64,000 nucleotides of DNA from an uncultured Bacilli bacterium (GTDB lineage: Bacteria; Bacillota_I; Bacilli_A; RF39; UBA660). Under the pieces are notes generated by a model, which saw only the letters and a list, made by a program, of their open reading frames with translations, did not search any database and was not told the origin of the DNA. Positions 24,391-33,502 of this stretch are shown piece by piece. Every line of letters begins with the position of its first letter. The stretch's first letter is position 1. The stretch lies in assembly GCA_934162265.1 (NCBI GenBank), contig CAKPHZ010000003.1:1-64000 (forward strand), read 5' to 3'. Made by a program: the position numbers and the translations under genes.

Positions 24391-25050
24391 GTGGAAAATC
24401 AAAATAATAACAGAGGAGTTATTACATTACTTATAGTATTTATAGTTATCTTGGCAGTGTTATGCGTTTTATTTGCAACAGGGACTATTAGTTTGAAGCC
24501 TAGTACAACAAATAATGGTCAACAAGCTAGTGAAAATAATTCTCAAAATGATGAAGTAATAAGTAATGAAGAAGCAGTTATTATTTCTAAAAACATCATG
24601 GACAAATATTTTAATGAAGTTTTTTATTATCATCAAGCACCATATTGCGGAACAGGTACATATGATTTTAATGAAGGAGAGTCATTACAATATTATACTG
24701 CAGAAAATGGAAATTCTTATTTACCATCAAAAGAATATAAAACTAAATCTGAAATAATAGAATATTTCAAATCTTATCTATCTGATGAATTAATTGAAAA
24801 AATAGTAAATGATAGAGATTACATAGAAAAAGATGATAAATTATATTGTTTAGTTCCAAATAAAGGATCATTATCATATGTTAAGGAAAAATCAATATAT
24901 GAAGTAAGTGATATCACTGAAAATAAGATTATTGGAAAAGGAATAATCGCATATGATGCTACAGGAGCAGAATTAACATTAAAAGCTGATTTTACCTTAA
25001 TAAGAAAAAATAATAATTGGATATTAGATAATTATAAAGAAGACCTTTAA
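24391..25050 (+). CDS. Membrane-anchored extracellular protein, relative of the 9257 protein
   Basis: A 219-residue protein starting at GTG 24391 after AAAGGAG. N-terminal membrane helix (VITLLIVFIVILAVLCVLFA), Ser/Asn/Gln linker, then a domain with SEIIEYFKSYLSDELIEKI and DDKLYCLVPNKGS. It shares the 'YFK.Y/F.......DG/DKLY' layout with the protein at 9257, suggesting one family, possibly IseA-like DL-endopeptidase inhibitors. Two Cys are present, one near the start of the domain (APYCGTGTY) and one in LYCLV. Confidence 0.7.
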   Translation: MENQNNNRGVITLLIVFIVILAVLCVLFATGTISLKPSTTNNGQQASENNSQNDEVISNEEAVIISKNIMDKYFNEVFYYHQAPYCGTGTYDFNEGESLQYYTAENGNSYLPSKEYKTKSEIIEYFKSYLSDELIEKIVNDRDYIEKDDKLYCLVPNKGSLSYVKEKSIYEVSDITENKIIGKGIIAYDATGAELTLKADFTLIRKNNNWILDNYKEDL

Positions 25051-25065
25051 AAAGTCTTTTTTTAT
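25036..25065 (+). terminator. Terminator overlapping the gene end
   Basis: AAGAC (25040-25044) and GTCTT (25054-25058) form a short stem followed by a T-run; the stem begins inside the last codons of the upstream gene. Confidence 0.65.
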
Positions 25066-25340
25066 TAATACTTCTTAATGATTGATTAGAAGTATAAGTT
25101 ACATTATACGCCCCTCTCAGAACTGTGCGTGCAACTTTCCCACACACAGCTCTTAGTAATATAGCATCTATTTATCAAATATCATAGATCAGGCTGTTGA
25201 CAATACCAAAAGGTATTGACTAAATAATAACTATTATTATAATATGAATTAATTTGAATGGATTATTTATTGTAAGAAAGCATCATTACACAACTTTTAC
25301 GATACTCCTAAGAAATGATATTTTTTGTTTATTTAACTTT
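25066..25340. other. Gene-free region with intron debris
   Basis: Apart from the domain V hairpin it contains CAATACC-AAAA-GGTATTG (about 25203-25220), probably another intron stem. No coding frame fits. Confidence 0.5.
25119..25153 (-). ncRNA. Group II intron domain V relic
   Basis: On the minus strand the 35-nt hairpin starts AGAGCTGTGTGTGGGAAAG. It shows a 9-bp stem containing the AGC triad, an AC bulge on the 3' side, a distal stem with a GAAA loop, and then TGAGAGGGGCG leading into a domain VI-like stretch. This is the catalytic domain V layout of bacterial group II introns. No intron-encoded reverse transcriptase is present, so only the 3' end of the intron remains. Confidence 0.7.
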
Positions 25341-26174
25341 CTATATTGCAATAACTTTTCCTTCTAAATTACATATATATGCATTGGGTAATAATTTTTT
25401 TATTTCATTTAATTTTGATTGATCTTTTTCATATTCTCTACCTACTAATATTCCTTCAATTAAATTTGCTGGTAGTCCAAAGAGAATTGCACTTTCTCGA
25501 TCAGTAAAGAAATCATCCTTATTTTTTCTATCAATTAAAAATCGTTCATAATATTTATCATTGACAAATTCTTTTACTTCTACATCATTTATATTTTCAT
25601 ATTGTAAAATGTCCCCTTTTAATAATTCTTTTGTGTATTTATTATCACCATTAAAAATAATACCAATTTGCACCTTATCTTGAACTAAACTAGGCATAAA
25701 TCTTGCTTCTTTAGTTTGTTCCATTTGCCATGCTAAATATCCTTTTTCTATTACTTTATTCATTAATGTAGATATATCAGAAAAACTTATCACTTCCGTT
25801 TCTTTATTATTATCTGGTTGATTAAAGTATTTTACTGTACCTCCTGAATAAAAATTAATATATTCTTTTAATGGATAATCTTTCCTAAGATTCCAAACAC
25901 CAACAGAACTAGGATATTTTGTTCCCCTGCCTTCTATGAACCAACTTGATATTAGTCCATCTTTAACAATTTCTTTTAATCCTTCTATATTTTTATAAGT
26001 TCCATGAAGTAGTGTTCCTTTTTTTAAAAATACTTCATCCCCTACTTTATAATTATGATTCGGTAATTTAAATGACTTGGCTTCGTCGTATTTTTCAATT
26101 TGTTTTATCATAATATCTGCTGATAATTTATTTAATTTACTTTTAGTAATTCTAATATAAGTTTCTTTATTCAT
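25341..26174 (-). CDS. ADP-ribosyltransferase-like protein
   Basis: A 277-residue protein (ATG 26174 after GGAG). Three spaced motifs suggest an ADP-ribosyltransferase fold of the DarT/Tpt1 type: TLLHGTYKNIEGLKEIVKDG (His-Gly-Thr plus helix), KEYINFYSGGTVKYF, and a late Glu in TDRESAILFGLPANLIEGIL, like the 'AE.LV...IP...I..I.V' motif III. The gene overlaps the NUDIX hydrolase gene by 8 bases, so the two are co-translated. Function and target are unknown; family placement is inference. Confidence 0.5.
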   Translation of the reverse strand: MNKETYIRITKSKLNKLSADIMIKQIEKYDEAKSFKLPNHNYKVGDEVFLKKGTLLHGTYKNIEGLKEIVKDGLISSWFIEGRGTKYPSSVGVWNLRKDYPLKEYINFYSGGTVKYFNQPDNNKETEVISFSDISTLMNKVIEKGYLAWQMEQTKEARFMPSLVQDKVQIGIIFNGDNKYTKELLKGDILQYENINDVEVKEFVNDKYYERFLIDRKNKDDFFTDRESAILFGLPANLIEGILVGREYEKDQSKLNEIKKLLPNAYICNLEGKVIAI

Positions 26175-26643
26175 TCTCTTCACTCCAATCAATATAATGA
26201 ATTATGTTTAAATTATTACTTTTTATATATGATATAGTTTTTTTGGGTAATATTTTAATTTTGTCTAACTTATCTATATCTATCCAGTGAAAAGTTTGTC
26301 CTTCATGATCTAAACAATTAAAATCTACTTTATCAATTTTTCCATTGTATATTGCTTTATAGCAGAAGTTATATTGCATGATATTTTGACTTTTTCTTTT
26401 TAGAAAATTTTCTTCTAGGCTACATAATCCATATTCTAAATCGTATCCTGTTTCTTCTAATATTTCTCTTTTAATAGCAGTTTTGCTATCTTCATTAAAT
26501 TTTATTTTACCACCTGGTAATAAATAGAAATCTCTACCATCTTCTATTTTAAATAATAATACTTTTGTCTTATCTTTATTATAAATAATAGCACTTGCTC
26601 TTGCATGAAAACTATTATTATTTATTTCCATTTTTAAATCCAT
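26167..26643 (-). CDS. NUDIX hydrolase
   Basis: A 158-residue protein with a perfect Nudix box, G-x5-E-x7-REILEETG (residues ~44-66), which binds the metal for cleavage of nucleoside diphosphate-X compounds. The substrate is not predictable from sequence. The overlap with an ADP-ribosyltransferase-like gene makes ADP-ribose or NAD-derived compounds candidates. GGAG precedes the ATG. Confidence 0.9.
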   Translation of the reverse strand: MDLKMEINNNSFHARASAIIYNKDKTKVLLFKIEDGRDFYLLPGGKIKFNEDSKTAIKREILEETGYDLEYGLCSLEENFLKRKSQNIMQYNFCYKAIYNGKIDKVDFNCLDHEGQTFHWIDIDKLDKIKILPKKTISYIKSNNLNIIHYIDWSEENE

Positions 26644-26716
26644 ATTTTCTCCTATCTTTTAGAAACTGAATTTTTTTCTAATTTTGTTTGATTTCCTTCA
26701 TCAAAAACTCCTTTAG

Positions 26717-27034
26717 CTAAAAACATTTTTTTATTAATGACTGTAAGTAATCATCATTTATTCCTATTTTATTTATTAAAAATTGATAATCTTGTTCTGA
26801 GATTTTTCCGTCTTTAACTCTTTGTTTGATATCAAACATTTCCCTATATTCATCTACTTTTTTTTGATCATCACAACATAATTCAAAAACATCTGCATCA
26901 TTTGGGATATATCCATTTTTGATTTTATTCATTATACTATTAGCAGAATCACTATTATTTATTTTTTGTTTTTGATATTGTTCATATCTTTTATTAATTA
27001 ATGCTTGTTCTAAATCTTTATCATAGAAATCCAT
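26717..27034 (-). CDS. Hypothetical helical protein
   Basis: A 105-residue protein (MDFYDKDLEQALINKRYEQY...). Charged and helical, with a CC in VFELCCDDQKK. It starts at ATG 27034, 13 bases downstream of the previous gene's stop, and is probably in one operon with it. Not recognised. Confidence 0.55.
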   Translation of the reverse strand: MDFYDKDLEQALINKRYEQYQKQKINNSDSANSIMNKIKNGYIPNDADVFELCCDDQKKVDEYREMFDIKQRVKDGKISEQDYQFLINKIGINDDYLQSLIKKCF

Positions 27035-27047
27035 TTCAATCACCTTT

Positions 27048-27608
27048 TTATTTATTGTTAAGTGCGTCTTTCTTAAATTTATTTAACATTTTTGCTATTA
27101 ATACTACTGTTTCGTTTGAATCTAATCTATTTCCGTCACCGCCATTATTTATAAAATCATTCCATTCTTCAAGTGCTATATCTATAGTATTATTATTAAT
27201 TTTATCTTTAAATATAGTTAGTGCTGTGTTTTTATAATTCATTAAGGATACTGCTCCTAAAGCTTTATAATAAGATTTTTCAGGAATATTAGATTTTTTA
27301 TAAAAATCTAAGGCCATTTCATCATTTACTTCTCTTGGGTTATTTAATATTATCTTATTGCATCTATAAATTGTTGTTGCTCCTTCTATTTTTATATTGT
27401 CTGCATCATCTGGAACTTCTACATCATATATGATGTTTCCCCTATGTAGCCATCTAATGATACAAGTTTCATCTGCATAATTAAATCCTCCAAAATCTTT
27501 TCCATTTTCTGCTGAAGGGTTCCAATTATTTGCAACATTAATTTCTCCAATCTTATACTCAAAATTTGCTCCTTTATTGCCAAACATTACTTTTACAAAT
27601 TTACTCAT
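27048..27608 (-). CDS. Hypothetical protein of a widespread accessory family
   Basis: A 186-residue protein. The N-terminal part has the pattern seen in many phage and accessory-region proteins: YKIGEINVANNWNPSAEN, then GGFNYADETCIIRWLHRGN and IYDVEVPDDADNIK, in which the protein appears to convert field values into text-like residues after 'RCNKIILNNP'. The second half is helical. Function unknown. Its start overlaps the end of the broken gene at 27601-27780. Confidence 0.6.
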   Translation of the reverse strand: MSKFVKVMFGNKGANFEYKIGEINVANNWNPSAENGKDFGGFNYADETCIIRWLHRGNIIYDVEVPDDADNIKIEGATTIYRCNKIILNNPREVNDEMALDFYKKSNIPEKSYYKALGAVSLMNYKNTALTIFKDKINNNTIDIALEEWNDFINNGGDGNRLDSNETVVLIAKMLNKFKKDALNNK

Positions 27609-27780
27609 TATAATTCCACTCTTCTTTCATCATCTGATATATTTTTTGCTTTTCTTCTTTTGGAAAAGTATCTTTTTGACATTTAAATTTACTATTTGAC
27701 CATTTTCAAAAATTATATCCAAAATGTTTATCTTTATAAATTTTATTAAATAATTTAAGGTCGTTTTTATACCTACCCAT
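27601..27780 (-). pseudogene. Small gene with an in-frame TGA
   Basis: From ATG 27780 (inside the end of the upstream CYTH gene) the frame gives MGRYKNDLKLFNKIYKDKHF then GYNF, TGA at codon 25, and then 34 more coherent codons (KWSNSKFKCQKDTFPKEEKQ...) to TAA, overlapping the next start. The gene-to-gene overlaps on both ends indicate that the full 59-codon frame was once translated; a Trp TGG to TGA change is likely. Confidence 0.5.
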
Positions 27781-28384
27781 TCTGATTTTTACTATACATT
27801 TCTTTTTTGTAATATAATGTTCTTAATTTGTCCAAACCTAATGTATTATAATCAAAATCAAAGCCATAACTATTTAATTCATTTATTAAGGCATTTCTTT
27901 GATTATCAAGTGGTAATTCATAATAATCAGGATTATCATAATAAATTAAAAGTCCAACATTTTCAATATCTTGTAATTGTATTCTAGACTTCATATCACC
28001 GATAGAATACTGATAATCAACTTTAGAAGTATCAAATACTTTGACATATCCATTATTTTCTATTTTTTTAATATATTCATTAACTTCTTCTAAAGTTAGT
28101 TCTTTTTGATTGTCTTTATTTACGATGAAGTTATCTGCATTTTGAAATCTATAACTTTTCTTTGACACACCAGAAAAGTCAACTCCACCAAATCCTTCTG
28201 TAATTCTTAATCTAATACAAGAATTTTTCATTTCATTCTCTGTCATATTCTCAAGATTTTTATTAGTCCAATATATATCATGCGTTTTACAATTAAACCT
28301 ATTAATTGCATTATGTGAAGATAAAATTTCTTCATAATATTTTATATTCTTATTTAATTTAAAACCGACTTCTACAACAATCAT
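27773..28384 (-). CDS. CYTH-domain protein (class IV adenylate cyclase/thiamine triphosphatase-like)
   Basis: A 203-residue protein opening with VVEVGFKLN (E-x-E-x-K-like strand of CYTH proteins), then SCIRLRITEG, KKSYRF and DYQYSIGDMKSRIQLQDIENVG with the Arg/Lys-rich and acidic pairs that line the CYTH tunnel and bind triphosphates and metal. The class includes CyaB-type adenylate cyclases and triphosphatases; which applies is not clear. Confidence 0.65.
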   Translation of the reverse strand: MIVVEVGFKLNKNIKYYEEILSSHNAINRFNCKTHDIYWTNKNLENMTENEMKNSCIRLRITEGFGGVDFSGVSKKSYRFQNADNFIVNKDNQKELTLEEVNEYIKKIENNGYVKVFDTSKVDYQYSIGDMKSRIQLQDIENVGLLIYYDNPDYYELPLDNQRNALINELNSYGFDFDYNTLGLDKLRTLYYKKEMYSKNQNG

Positions 28385-28434
28385 AAAATTCTTCCTTTTA
28401 TCAAAAAATTATAAAATCATTCTATATACTCTTT

Positions 28435-29052
28435 CTAAGCATTACTGACTTTTTTTATATTAATTAAATTTTTATTATTATTAAATATTAATTCAAAAAT
28501 ATCACAGTTATCCACCTTAGTATCAGCAATTATTTTGTTATTATAAGAAATATGTTCTTTTGTAATATCACACCATTTCATCAATAAGAATAACATTGCT
28601 GTCGAATGGGTAACTATTGCAATTTTTTTATCTTCTTCTAATACTTCCATTAATGATTTGTACATTCTATCTCTTACTTCAACTTGTGATTCACCATTAC
28701 CAATTTTATAGTATTCATCACTTTCTTGTCTATCGTAAAAATCTTCTGGAATTTCATTCCAATTTGAGACTCCAAACTTTCTTTCTCCAAAACCTTCATG
28801 AATATTTATAATTAAATTATTATTTCTAGCAATATACTTTGCAGTGCCTAAGGCTCTTAAATAATTAGAGGAATATAAAGCATCAATGTTTTTTAAATTA
28901 CTATTATTCATTTTATCTTCTGCTAGCAATTCTCCATCTATGCTTAAAAATTGTTTTTCATTTTGTAATTGTAATGAATCATTATTTAAAACACTATTTG
29001 TTTTTTCTGTTTTTGAATGTCTTATTAAATAAATAGTAGTTATTTTTATCAC
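28435..29052 (-). CDS. Histidine phosphatase (phosphoglycerate mutase-like)
   Basis: A 205-residue protein of the histidine phosphatase superfamily: LIRHSKTEKT with the phosphorylated His, LRALGTAKYIA, EGFGERKFGVSNW with the acid, and IAIVTHSTAMLFLL with the second catalytic His. The start is GTG at 29052 after AAGAGA. Substrate unknown; such enzymes act on sugar phosphates, nucleotides or phosphoproteins. Confidence 0.85.
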   Translation of the reverse strand: MIKITTIYLIRHSKTEKTNSVLNNDSLQLQNEKQFLSIDGELLAEDKMNNSNLKNIDALYSSNYLRALGTAKYIARNNNLIINIHEGFGERKFGVSNWNEIPEDFYDRQESDEYYKIGNGESQVEVRDRMYKSLMEVLEEDKKIAIVTHSTAMLFLLMKWCDITKEHISYNNKIIADTKVDNCDIFELIFNNNKNLINIKKVSNA

Positions 29053-29127
29053 ACTCTCTTATATTGGATTTTTAAAATTCATTATTAAAGTTTTTATCAG
29101 TATTTTTCGTTTATAGAAAAAAGAGGT

Positions 29128-30081
29128 CTATTCCCCTTTGTTGTCATATTTATAGAAACCTTCTTTTGAGGATTTACCTAATTTTCCTTCATCGATATAT
29201 TGTTTTAGTAATTTAGACATTCCTTTAAAATTATAAGGGGCTAGGAAGGATGGAATTTTTACATACATTTGAACAATGTCATAGGCTGTTTTTAGACCTA
29301 CAGTATCTAGTATTTGGAATGGTCCTTCTGGAGCTCCTGTTCCTAGTGTCCAGGCTGTATCAATGCTAACGGGGTCAGATATTTCATTTACTAGTAAGTC
29401 TAGGGCTGAGAATAGAAATGGAATTAACATAGAATTTAATAAATAGCCTGACTTTTCCTTATGAAGTGGTAATGGAATCATATTTATTTCTTTGGCAAAA
29501 TTCATGACTTCATCAAAATATTTATTTTCTGTTTTGGCATGTTTCATGACTTCTGCTGTATTATTTTTCCAAATAGAGTTAGCAAAGTGTAAGGCTAAAA
29601 ATTTGGTTGGTCTTCCTGTATATTTGGAAAGTTTGCTTGGTAGCATGGTAGAAGAATTGGTTACTACAATTGTTTTTTCTGGTAGTAATGGAGACATTTT
29701 TTGATATAATTCTTTTTTTGCATTAAATTCTTCAGACATAGATTCGATTACTAAGTCAGCATCTTCTACTGCTTTTTTCATATCTAGTTCTAGTTTAATA
29801 TTTTGGAATGCTTCTTCTACTTTTTTAAGACATTCTTCTTTGTTAAATTCTTCTTTTAAAGCGATACCTCGGCACCAATTATTTAGGGTTTTTCCTTCGG
29901 GTTTATCCATTAGTTCTATTGCTTCTATATAGCTTTTTCTTAAACTTTCTAGTTTTGGTTTGGTTCTTTCGATACTACTTTTGCTTCGTAGGCATATTGT
30001 TACATTAAATCCGCAGTAAGCAGATTGAAATGCTATTTGGGAGCCTAATACGCCTCCACCCATTATTGTTATATTTTTCAT
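29128..30081 (-). CDS. 3-hydroxyacyl-CoA dehydrogenase
   Basis: A 317-residue NAD-dependent dehydrogenase. N-terminal Rossmann motif MGGGVLGSQIAFQSA, DADLVIESMSEEF, and TIVVTNSSTMLPSKL followed by FLALHFANSIW carrying the catalytic His. The C-terminal 3HCDH domain (GYLLNSMLIPFL, GAPEGPFQILDTVGL) is present. It interconverts 3-hydroxyacyl-CoA and 3-oxoacyl-CoA. It is a single gene with no other butyrate or beta-oxidation genes nearby. Confidence 0.9.
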   Translation of the reverse strand: MKNITIMGGGVLGSQIAFQSAYCGFNVTICLRSKSSIERTKPKLESLRKSYIEAIELMDKPEGKTLNNWCRGIALKEEFNKEECLKKVEEAFQNIKLELDMKKAVEDADLVIESMSEEFNAKKELYQKMSPLLPEKTIVVTNSSTMLPSKLSKYTGRPTKFLALHFANSIWKNNTAEVMKHAKTENKYFDEVMNFAKEINMIPLPLHKEKSGYLLNSMLIPFLFSALDLLVNEISDPVSIDTAWTLGTGAPEGPFQILDTVGLKTAYDIVQMYVKIPSFLAPYNFKGMSKLLKQYIDEGKLGKSSKEGFYKYDNKGE

Positions 30082-30237
30082 CTATTTTCTCCTTTCGATA
30101 TTTAACTAAAGAATACTATATTTTGGAATTGTTGTAAATGATGAGAGAAGTTATTTTTTTATTTGACATTTGTTTTTACAATGATTAATAGATAATACTG
30201 ATAGGGATAGAGGCTAATGTTTTAATATTTTTCTAAA

Positions 30238-30276
30238 GAAAAGAAGTATCTTTTTTATTAGGTACTTCTTTTATAA
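30238..30276 (-). terminator. Terminator after the holin-like gene
   Basis: AAGAAGTA (30241-30248) pairs with TACTTCTT (30263-30270), with T-rich flanks on both strands. Confidence 0.75.
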
Positions 30277-30292
30277 AGATAATAATTATAGT

Positions 30293-30541
30293 TTATTTTT
30301 TTAGTAGGTTTTTTATATTTTTTATCAGATCATAAGTGCCTCCGGCACCTAAGCCAATTGAGATAATTACTAGATTAATATCTTTGGTCATTAAATAGTA
30401 AATGGTTCCTGAGATAAGACCAATGGCTAAATTTTGAATGGGAATTAGTTTATTATTGAACCATGGTAATTTTTTGGCAATAAAGCCGCAAATAAATGTT
30501 ACTATGATAGTGACTGTTCCTATAATTGTAGATACATCCAT
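30293..30541 (-). CDS. Holin-like small membrane protein
   Basis: An 82-residue protein (MDVSTIIGTVTIIVTFICGF..., ATG 30541 after GAAAGG) with three hydrophobic segments separated by KKLPWFNNKLIPIQN and a short Gly-rich turn (GLGAGGTYDLIKNI). This layout is that of A118-like phage holins. No endolysin is adjacent, so it is a stray or domesticated holin, or a membrane protein of other use. Confidence 0.7.
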   Translation of the reverse strand: MDVSTIIGTVTIIVTFICGFIAKKLPWFNNKLIPIQNLAIGLISGTIYYLMTKDINLVIISIGLGAGGTYDLIKNIKNLLKK

Positions 30542-30691
30542 ATAATCAAATCCTTTCACTATATTTTATAAAGAATTCTTAATTCTTTATAATTGAAAAG
30601 TATATTTATTTTTAACTTTTTTTCTTTTATTATAAATGAACTAACGTTATTTTGGATGATTACATATGATATGATAGAAAGGAGATTTTAT

Positions 30692-31071
30692 ATGGGTTGT
30701 TTTGATAAAGCAATAAAAAAAATTCAGGAAGATAATTGTAAAACTAGATATATTTGTTGTATTGGACCTACTGGGCCTACTGGGCCTGCTGGTGGTGTAA
30801 TAGGACCTACTGGGCCGACTGGACCTCAAGGAGAAAGAGGCTTGCAAGGTTTAATTGGACCTACCGGAGCTCAAGGTATTCAAGGTATTCAAGGTGTTCC
30901 TGGACCGACTGGAGCAACTGGACCTCAAGGAGTTCAAGGTATCCAAGGTATTCAAGGAAATATAGGCCCTACTGGACCGACTGGACCTACCGGACCTACC
31001 GGACCGACTGGACCTCAAGGTGAGGCTGGTGCGCAAGGTATTGCTGGAGCAATTGGTCCGACTGGACCTAC
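30692..31071 (+). CDS. Collagen-like protein, 5' part split by the serine-recombinase element
   Basis: ATG 30692 follows AGAAAGGAG. The protein opens with [20 protein letters not shown], then a Cys-Cys and Gly-X-Y repeats ([36 protein letters not shown]). The gene is cut at 31070-31071; as it stands the frame runs 14 codons further into the element (stop at 31114). Such proteins form collagen-like triple helices on spores (BclA type) or cells. The 3' part is at 41911-42336. Confidence 0.85.
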
Positions 31072-31094
31072 TGCCCGATGTAATAAATCATCTA
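31072..31094 (+). repeat. Left attP arm / terminal inverted repeat
   Basis: TGCCCGATGTAATAAATCAT and three more bases; its reverse complement matches 41888-41910 at 20 of 23 positions. Confidence 0.8.
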
Positions 31095-31103
31095 TATATA
31101 TTT

Positions 31104-33146
31104 TTAAATGGTAAAGTTCCACATTATTTTAATATCCCTTAAATTTGTTGTTTCATCATAGTTCCCTATGAGAATTTTATCAATAAAATCTTCAACAATT
31201 TCAATAGATAATTCTTTTATATGTCTGTACTTTTTAAAGATATTTTTTTTAGTTTTTACTGTTTCTTTTGTTGCTAGTGTAGATGATATTTCTTTCTTCA
31301 CTATTTTTTGTCGTTCTTCTAACTTTTCGTTATCATCTTTATACTTATTCATTAATATTAAAAACTCTTTTTCTGGAAGTATCCCATTTGTACGATCTTC
31401 ATATAGCTTTTGAAAATATGTACTTTTAACTTGTAATTCCTTATTAATACTTTGTAATTCTTTTTCTAATGAATTTAATTTATCTTTGTATAAATCTTGT
31501 TCTATTACTTCGTTTTGCATTTCTTTAAGATCATCTTCTTCATAAAATTTCTTTAACACTTCATTCATTTTTTCTAATATAAATTGCTGTAGCCCGTCTT
31601 CTCTAATAGAAATTTTATTATTACAATTAGACCAGTTTGTCTTTTTATCTTTACAACATAAATATCCAGTACCGTCAGACCTACGAGAACTTGTTTTAGT
31701 AAATCTTTGATTACAATTAGAACAATATACTTTATTACATAGTGGGTGTACTGTACCACCTTTGCAACTTCTAGCAGTATTTTCTAATCTTTTTTGAACT
31801 GTGTACCATATATCTTTAGCAATGATTGGCTCGTGTGTATTATCCTTTCTAATTCTTGTTTCACCATCATTCCATATCACTGTGTGATTTTTGTAGCTAA
31901 CTGTTGTTGATTTGAATTGTACCATATTACCTATATAAACTTCATCAGTAAGTAATGTTCTAATAGTAGAACTAGACCACTTAAACTTTTTTCTTATATT
32001 ATGAATAAAGTCTGATTTTTTTATTTCATCTGCCCCCTTACCACAGATACTTATATAATAATCAACACGATCTCTGTTTTCTTTTAGAGTAATTTCAAAC
32101 TGATAATTAATAGTGTGGGTACGATCAAGTTCTTTGGTATATGAAATAATCACTTTAGCTGTCTTTGGTAAACAATCATTTTCATTTAATAAAATACAAT
32201 CATCTATATTAAAGTTATTAATATCAATATTATCATTTTCACTATAATATATTTTTGTTCTATTATTAGTGTATTTCTTTAATACAATATCACATTTATT
32301 ATTAAAGTTTTTCATATCAGTAGTTATGTAATTAAAACTTACTAAATCTTTTAAGATATATTCTTCTTTATTAGTAAAACTTACATCTAACATATAAGTA
32401 CCAGTTTTCTCAATATATCCATAATTTACATAATCCTTAATTACTGGTATTTTTAATTTACTACCATTAAGTAATTTGTATTCATAAGGACTTAATATTT
32501 TATCTTCATTTAATCTTCTTGCGATTTTATCAAGTCCAGTTCCTAACAAATACTCATCATAAATTCTTTTAATAACTAAAGAAGATATAGGATCAATTAT
32601 TAAATGATTTTTATTTTCTGGATCTTTCATATAACCATAAGTCGCAAAACTTGAAGTAAGTTGACCGTCTTTTCTTTTTGACTTTAATGTTTCACGAATA
32701 TTTAAAGATGTATCTTCTAAATACCACTCGTCCGTTAATCCTATAATTTGACTTGTCTTTTTAGTTTCTTTTCTAGCATTATCAATTCTATCAACTACTG
32801 TTATAAATCTTACATTCCATTCGTGAAATAAGTTATGAACGTACTTTTCTACAAGTTCCATATCACGAGCAAATCTAGCTTGCGTTTTGCATAAAACAAT
32901 ATCAACATTACCATTTTTACATTCTTCAATCATTCGGTTAAAATCAGGCCTTGTAGCATCAGATCCAGACCAATCATCATCATTATAAACACCAACAACT
33001 TCCCAGCCTTGTTCTTCAGTATAATCCCTTAACATTATTTCTTGATTTTTGATACTTTGTGATAATTCTTCTTTTGATAGTTTGTTTTTATCTTCATCTG
33101 ATAATCTTAAATATAACACCGTTCTAAAAGAATGTTTATTGTTCAT
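31104..33146 (-). CDS. Large serine recombinase
   Basis: A 680-residue site-specific recombinase. The N-terminal resolvase domain has the catalytic Ser in [12 protein letters not shown], followed by [20 protein letters not shown] and [17 protein letters not shown] recombinase domain ([14 protein letters not shown]) and zinc ribbon ([15 protein letters not shown] ... [14 protein letters not shown]) follow, then a long coiled coil (residues ~555-640) typical of integrases controlled by a directionality factor. It carries an unusual ~130-residue insertion (residues ~250-370). It overlaps an upstream small gene by ATGA. Confidence 0.93.
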   Translation of the reverse strand: MNNKHSFRTVLYLRLSDEDKNKLSKEELSQSIKNQEIMLRDYTEEQGWEVVGVYNDDDWSGSDATRPDFNRMIEECKNGNVDIVLCKTQARFARDMELVEKYVHNLFHEWNVRFITVVDRIDNARKETKKTSQIIGLTDEWYLEDTSLNIRETLKSKRKDGQLTSSFATYGYMKDPENKNHLIIDPISSLVIKRIYDEYLLGTGLDKIARRLNEDKILSPYEYKLLNGSKLKIPVIKDYVNYGYIEKTGTYMLDVSFTNKEEYILKDLVSFNYITTDMKNFNNKCDIVLKKYTNNRTKIYYSENDNIDINNFNIDDCILLNENDCLPKTAKVIISYTKELDRTHTINYQFEITLKENRDRVDYYISICGKGADEIKKSDFIHNIRKKFKWSSSTIRTLLTDEVYIGNMVQFKSTTVSYKNHTVIWNDGETRIRKDNTHEPIIAKDIWYTVQKRLENTARSCKGGTVHPLCNKVYCSNCNQRFTKTSSRRSDGTGYLCCKDKKTNWSNCNNKISIREDGLQQFILEKMNEVLKKFYEEDDLKEMQNEVIEQDLYKDKLNSLEKELQSINKELQVKSTYFQKLYEDRTNGILPEKEFLILMNKYKDDNEKLEERQKIVKKEISSTLATKETVKTKKNIFKKYRHIKELSIEIVEDFIDKILIGNYDETTNLRDIKIMWNFTI

Positions 33147-33322
33147 GATTTATTCCCCAGGCGCCTATTTTCGATTCTCTTAATATACTTAAAATATTTT
33201 TTGTTAAAAATGATTTTTAAATCTTCTTTAGTAGGGTTTTCTAGACTAGTACTAAATTCTTCACTAAATCTAAATTTTATATAATTAATTTTTTTTCTTT
33301 CTTTATTCTTTTTTTCTTCCAA
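33143..33322 (-). CDS. 59-residue protein co-translated with the recombinase
   Basis: A TTG start at 33322 after AAGGGGGGGG, ending in TGA that overlaps the recombinase ATG. Very basic N-terminus (EEKKNKERKKINYIKFRFSE), then SLENPTKEDLKIIFNKKYFK. It could be a directionality factor or a DNA-binding accessory of the recombinase; that is inferred only from coupling and charge. Confidence 0.55.
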   Translation of the reverse strand: MEEKKNKERKKINYIKFRFSEEFSTSLENPTKEDLKIIFNKKYFKYIKRIENRRLGNKS

Positions 33323-33502
33323 AATTCCCCCCCCTTAATATAAATAAAAACTACAATTAATAGTTCCTAATTTAACTTATGAAATAAAATTAAATTTGAT
33401 AACTAAATTAAAAATAAATATAATGTGCTAATGATTATTATAATGTAAATAATATATAAAAGATTATAATTTTATGCTAAAATAATGATGAGGTTGATTA
33501 CA

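Noticed and set aside
30293..30541. Second prophage around the holin-like gene
   Set aside because: No endolysin, tail, capsid or integrase gene is nearby; a single small membrane protein is not enough.
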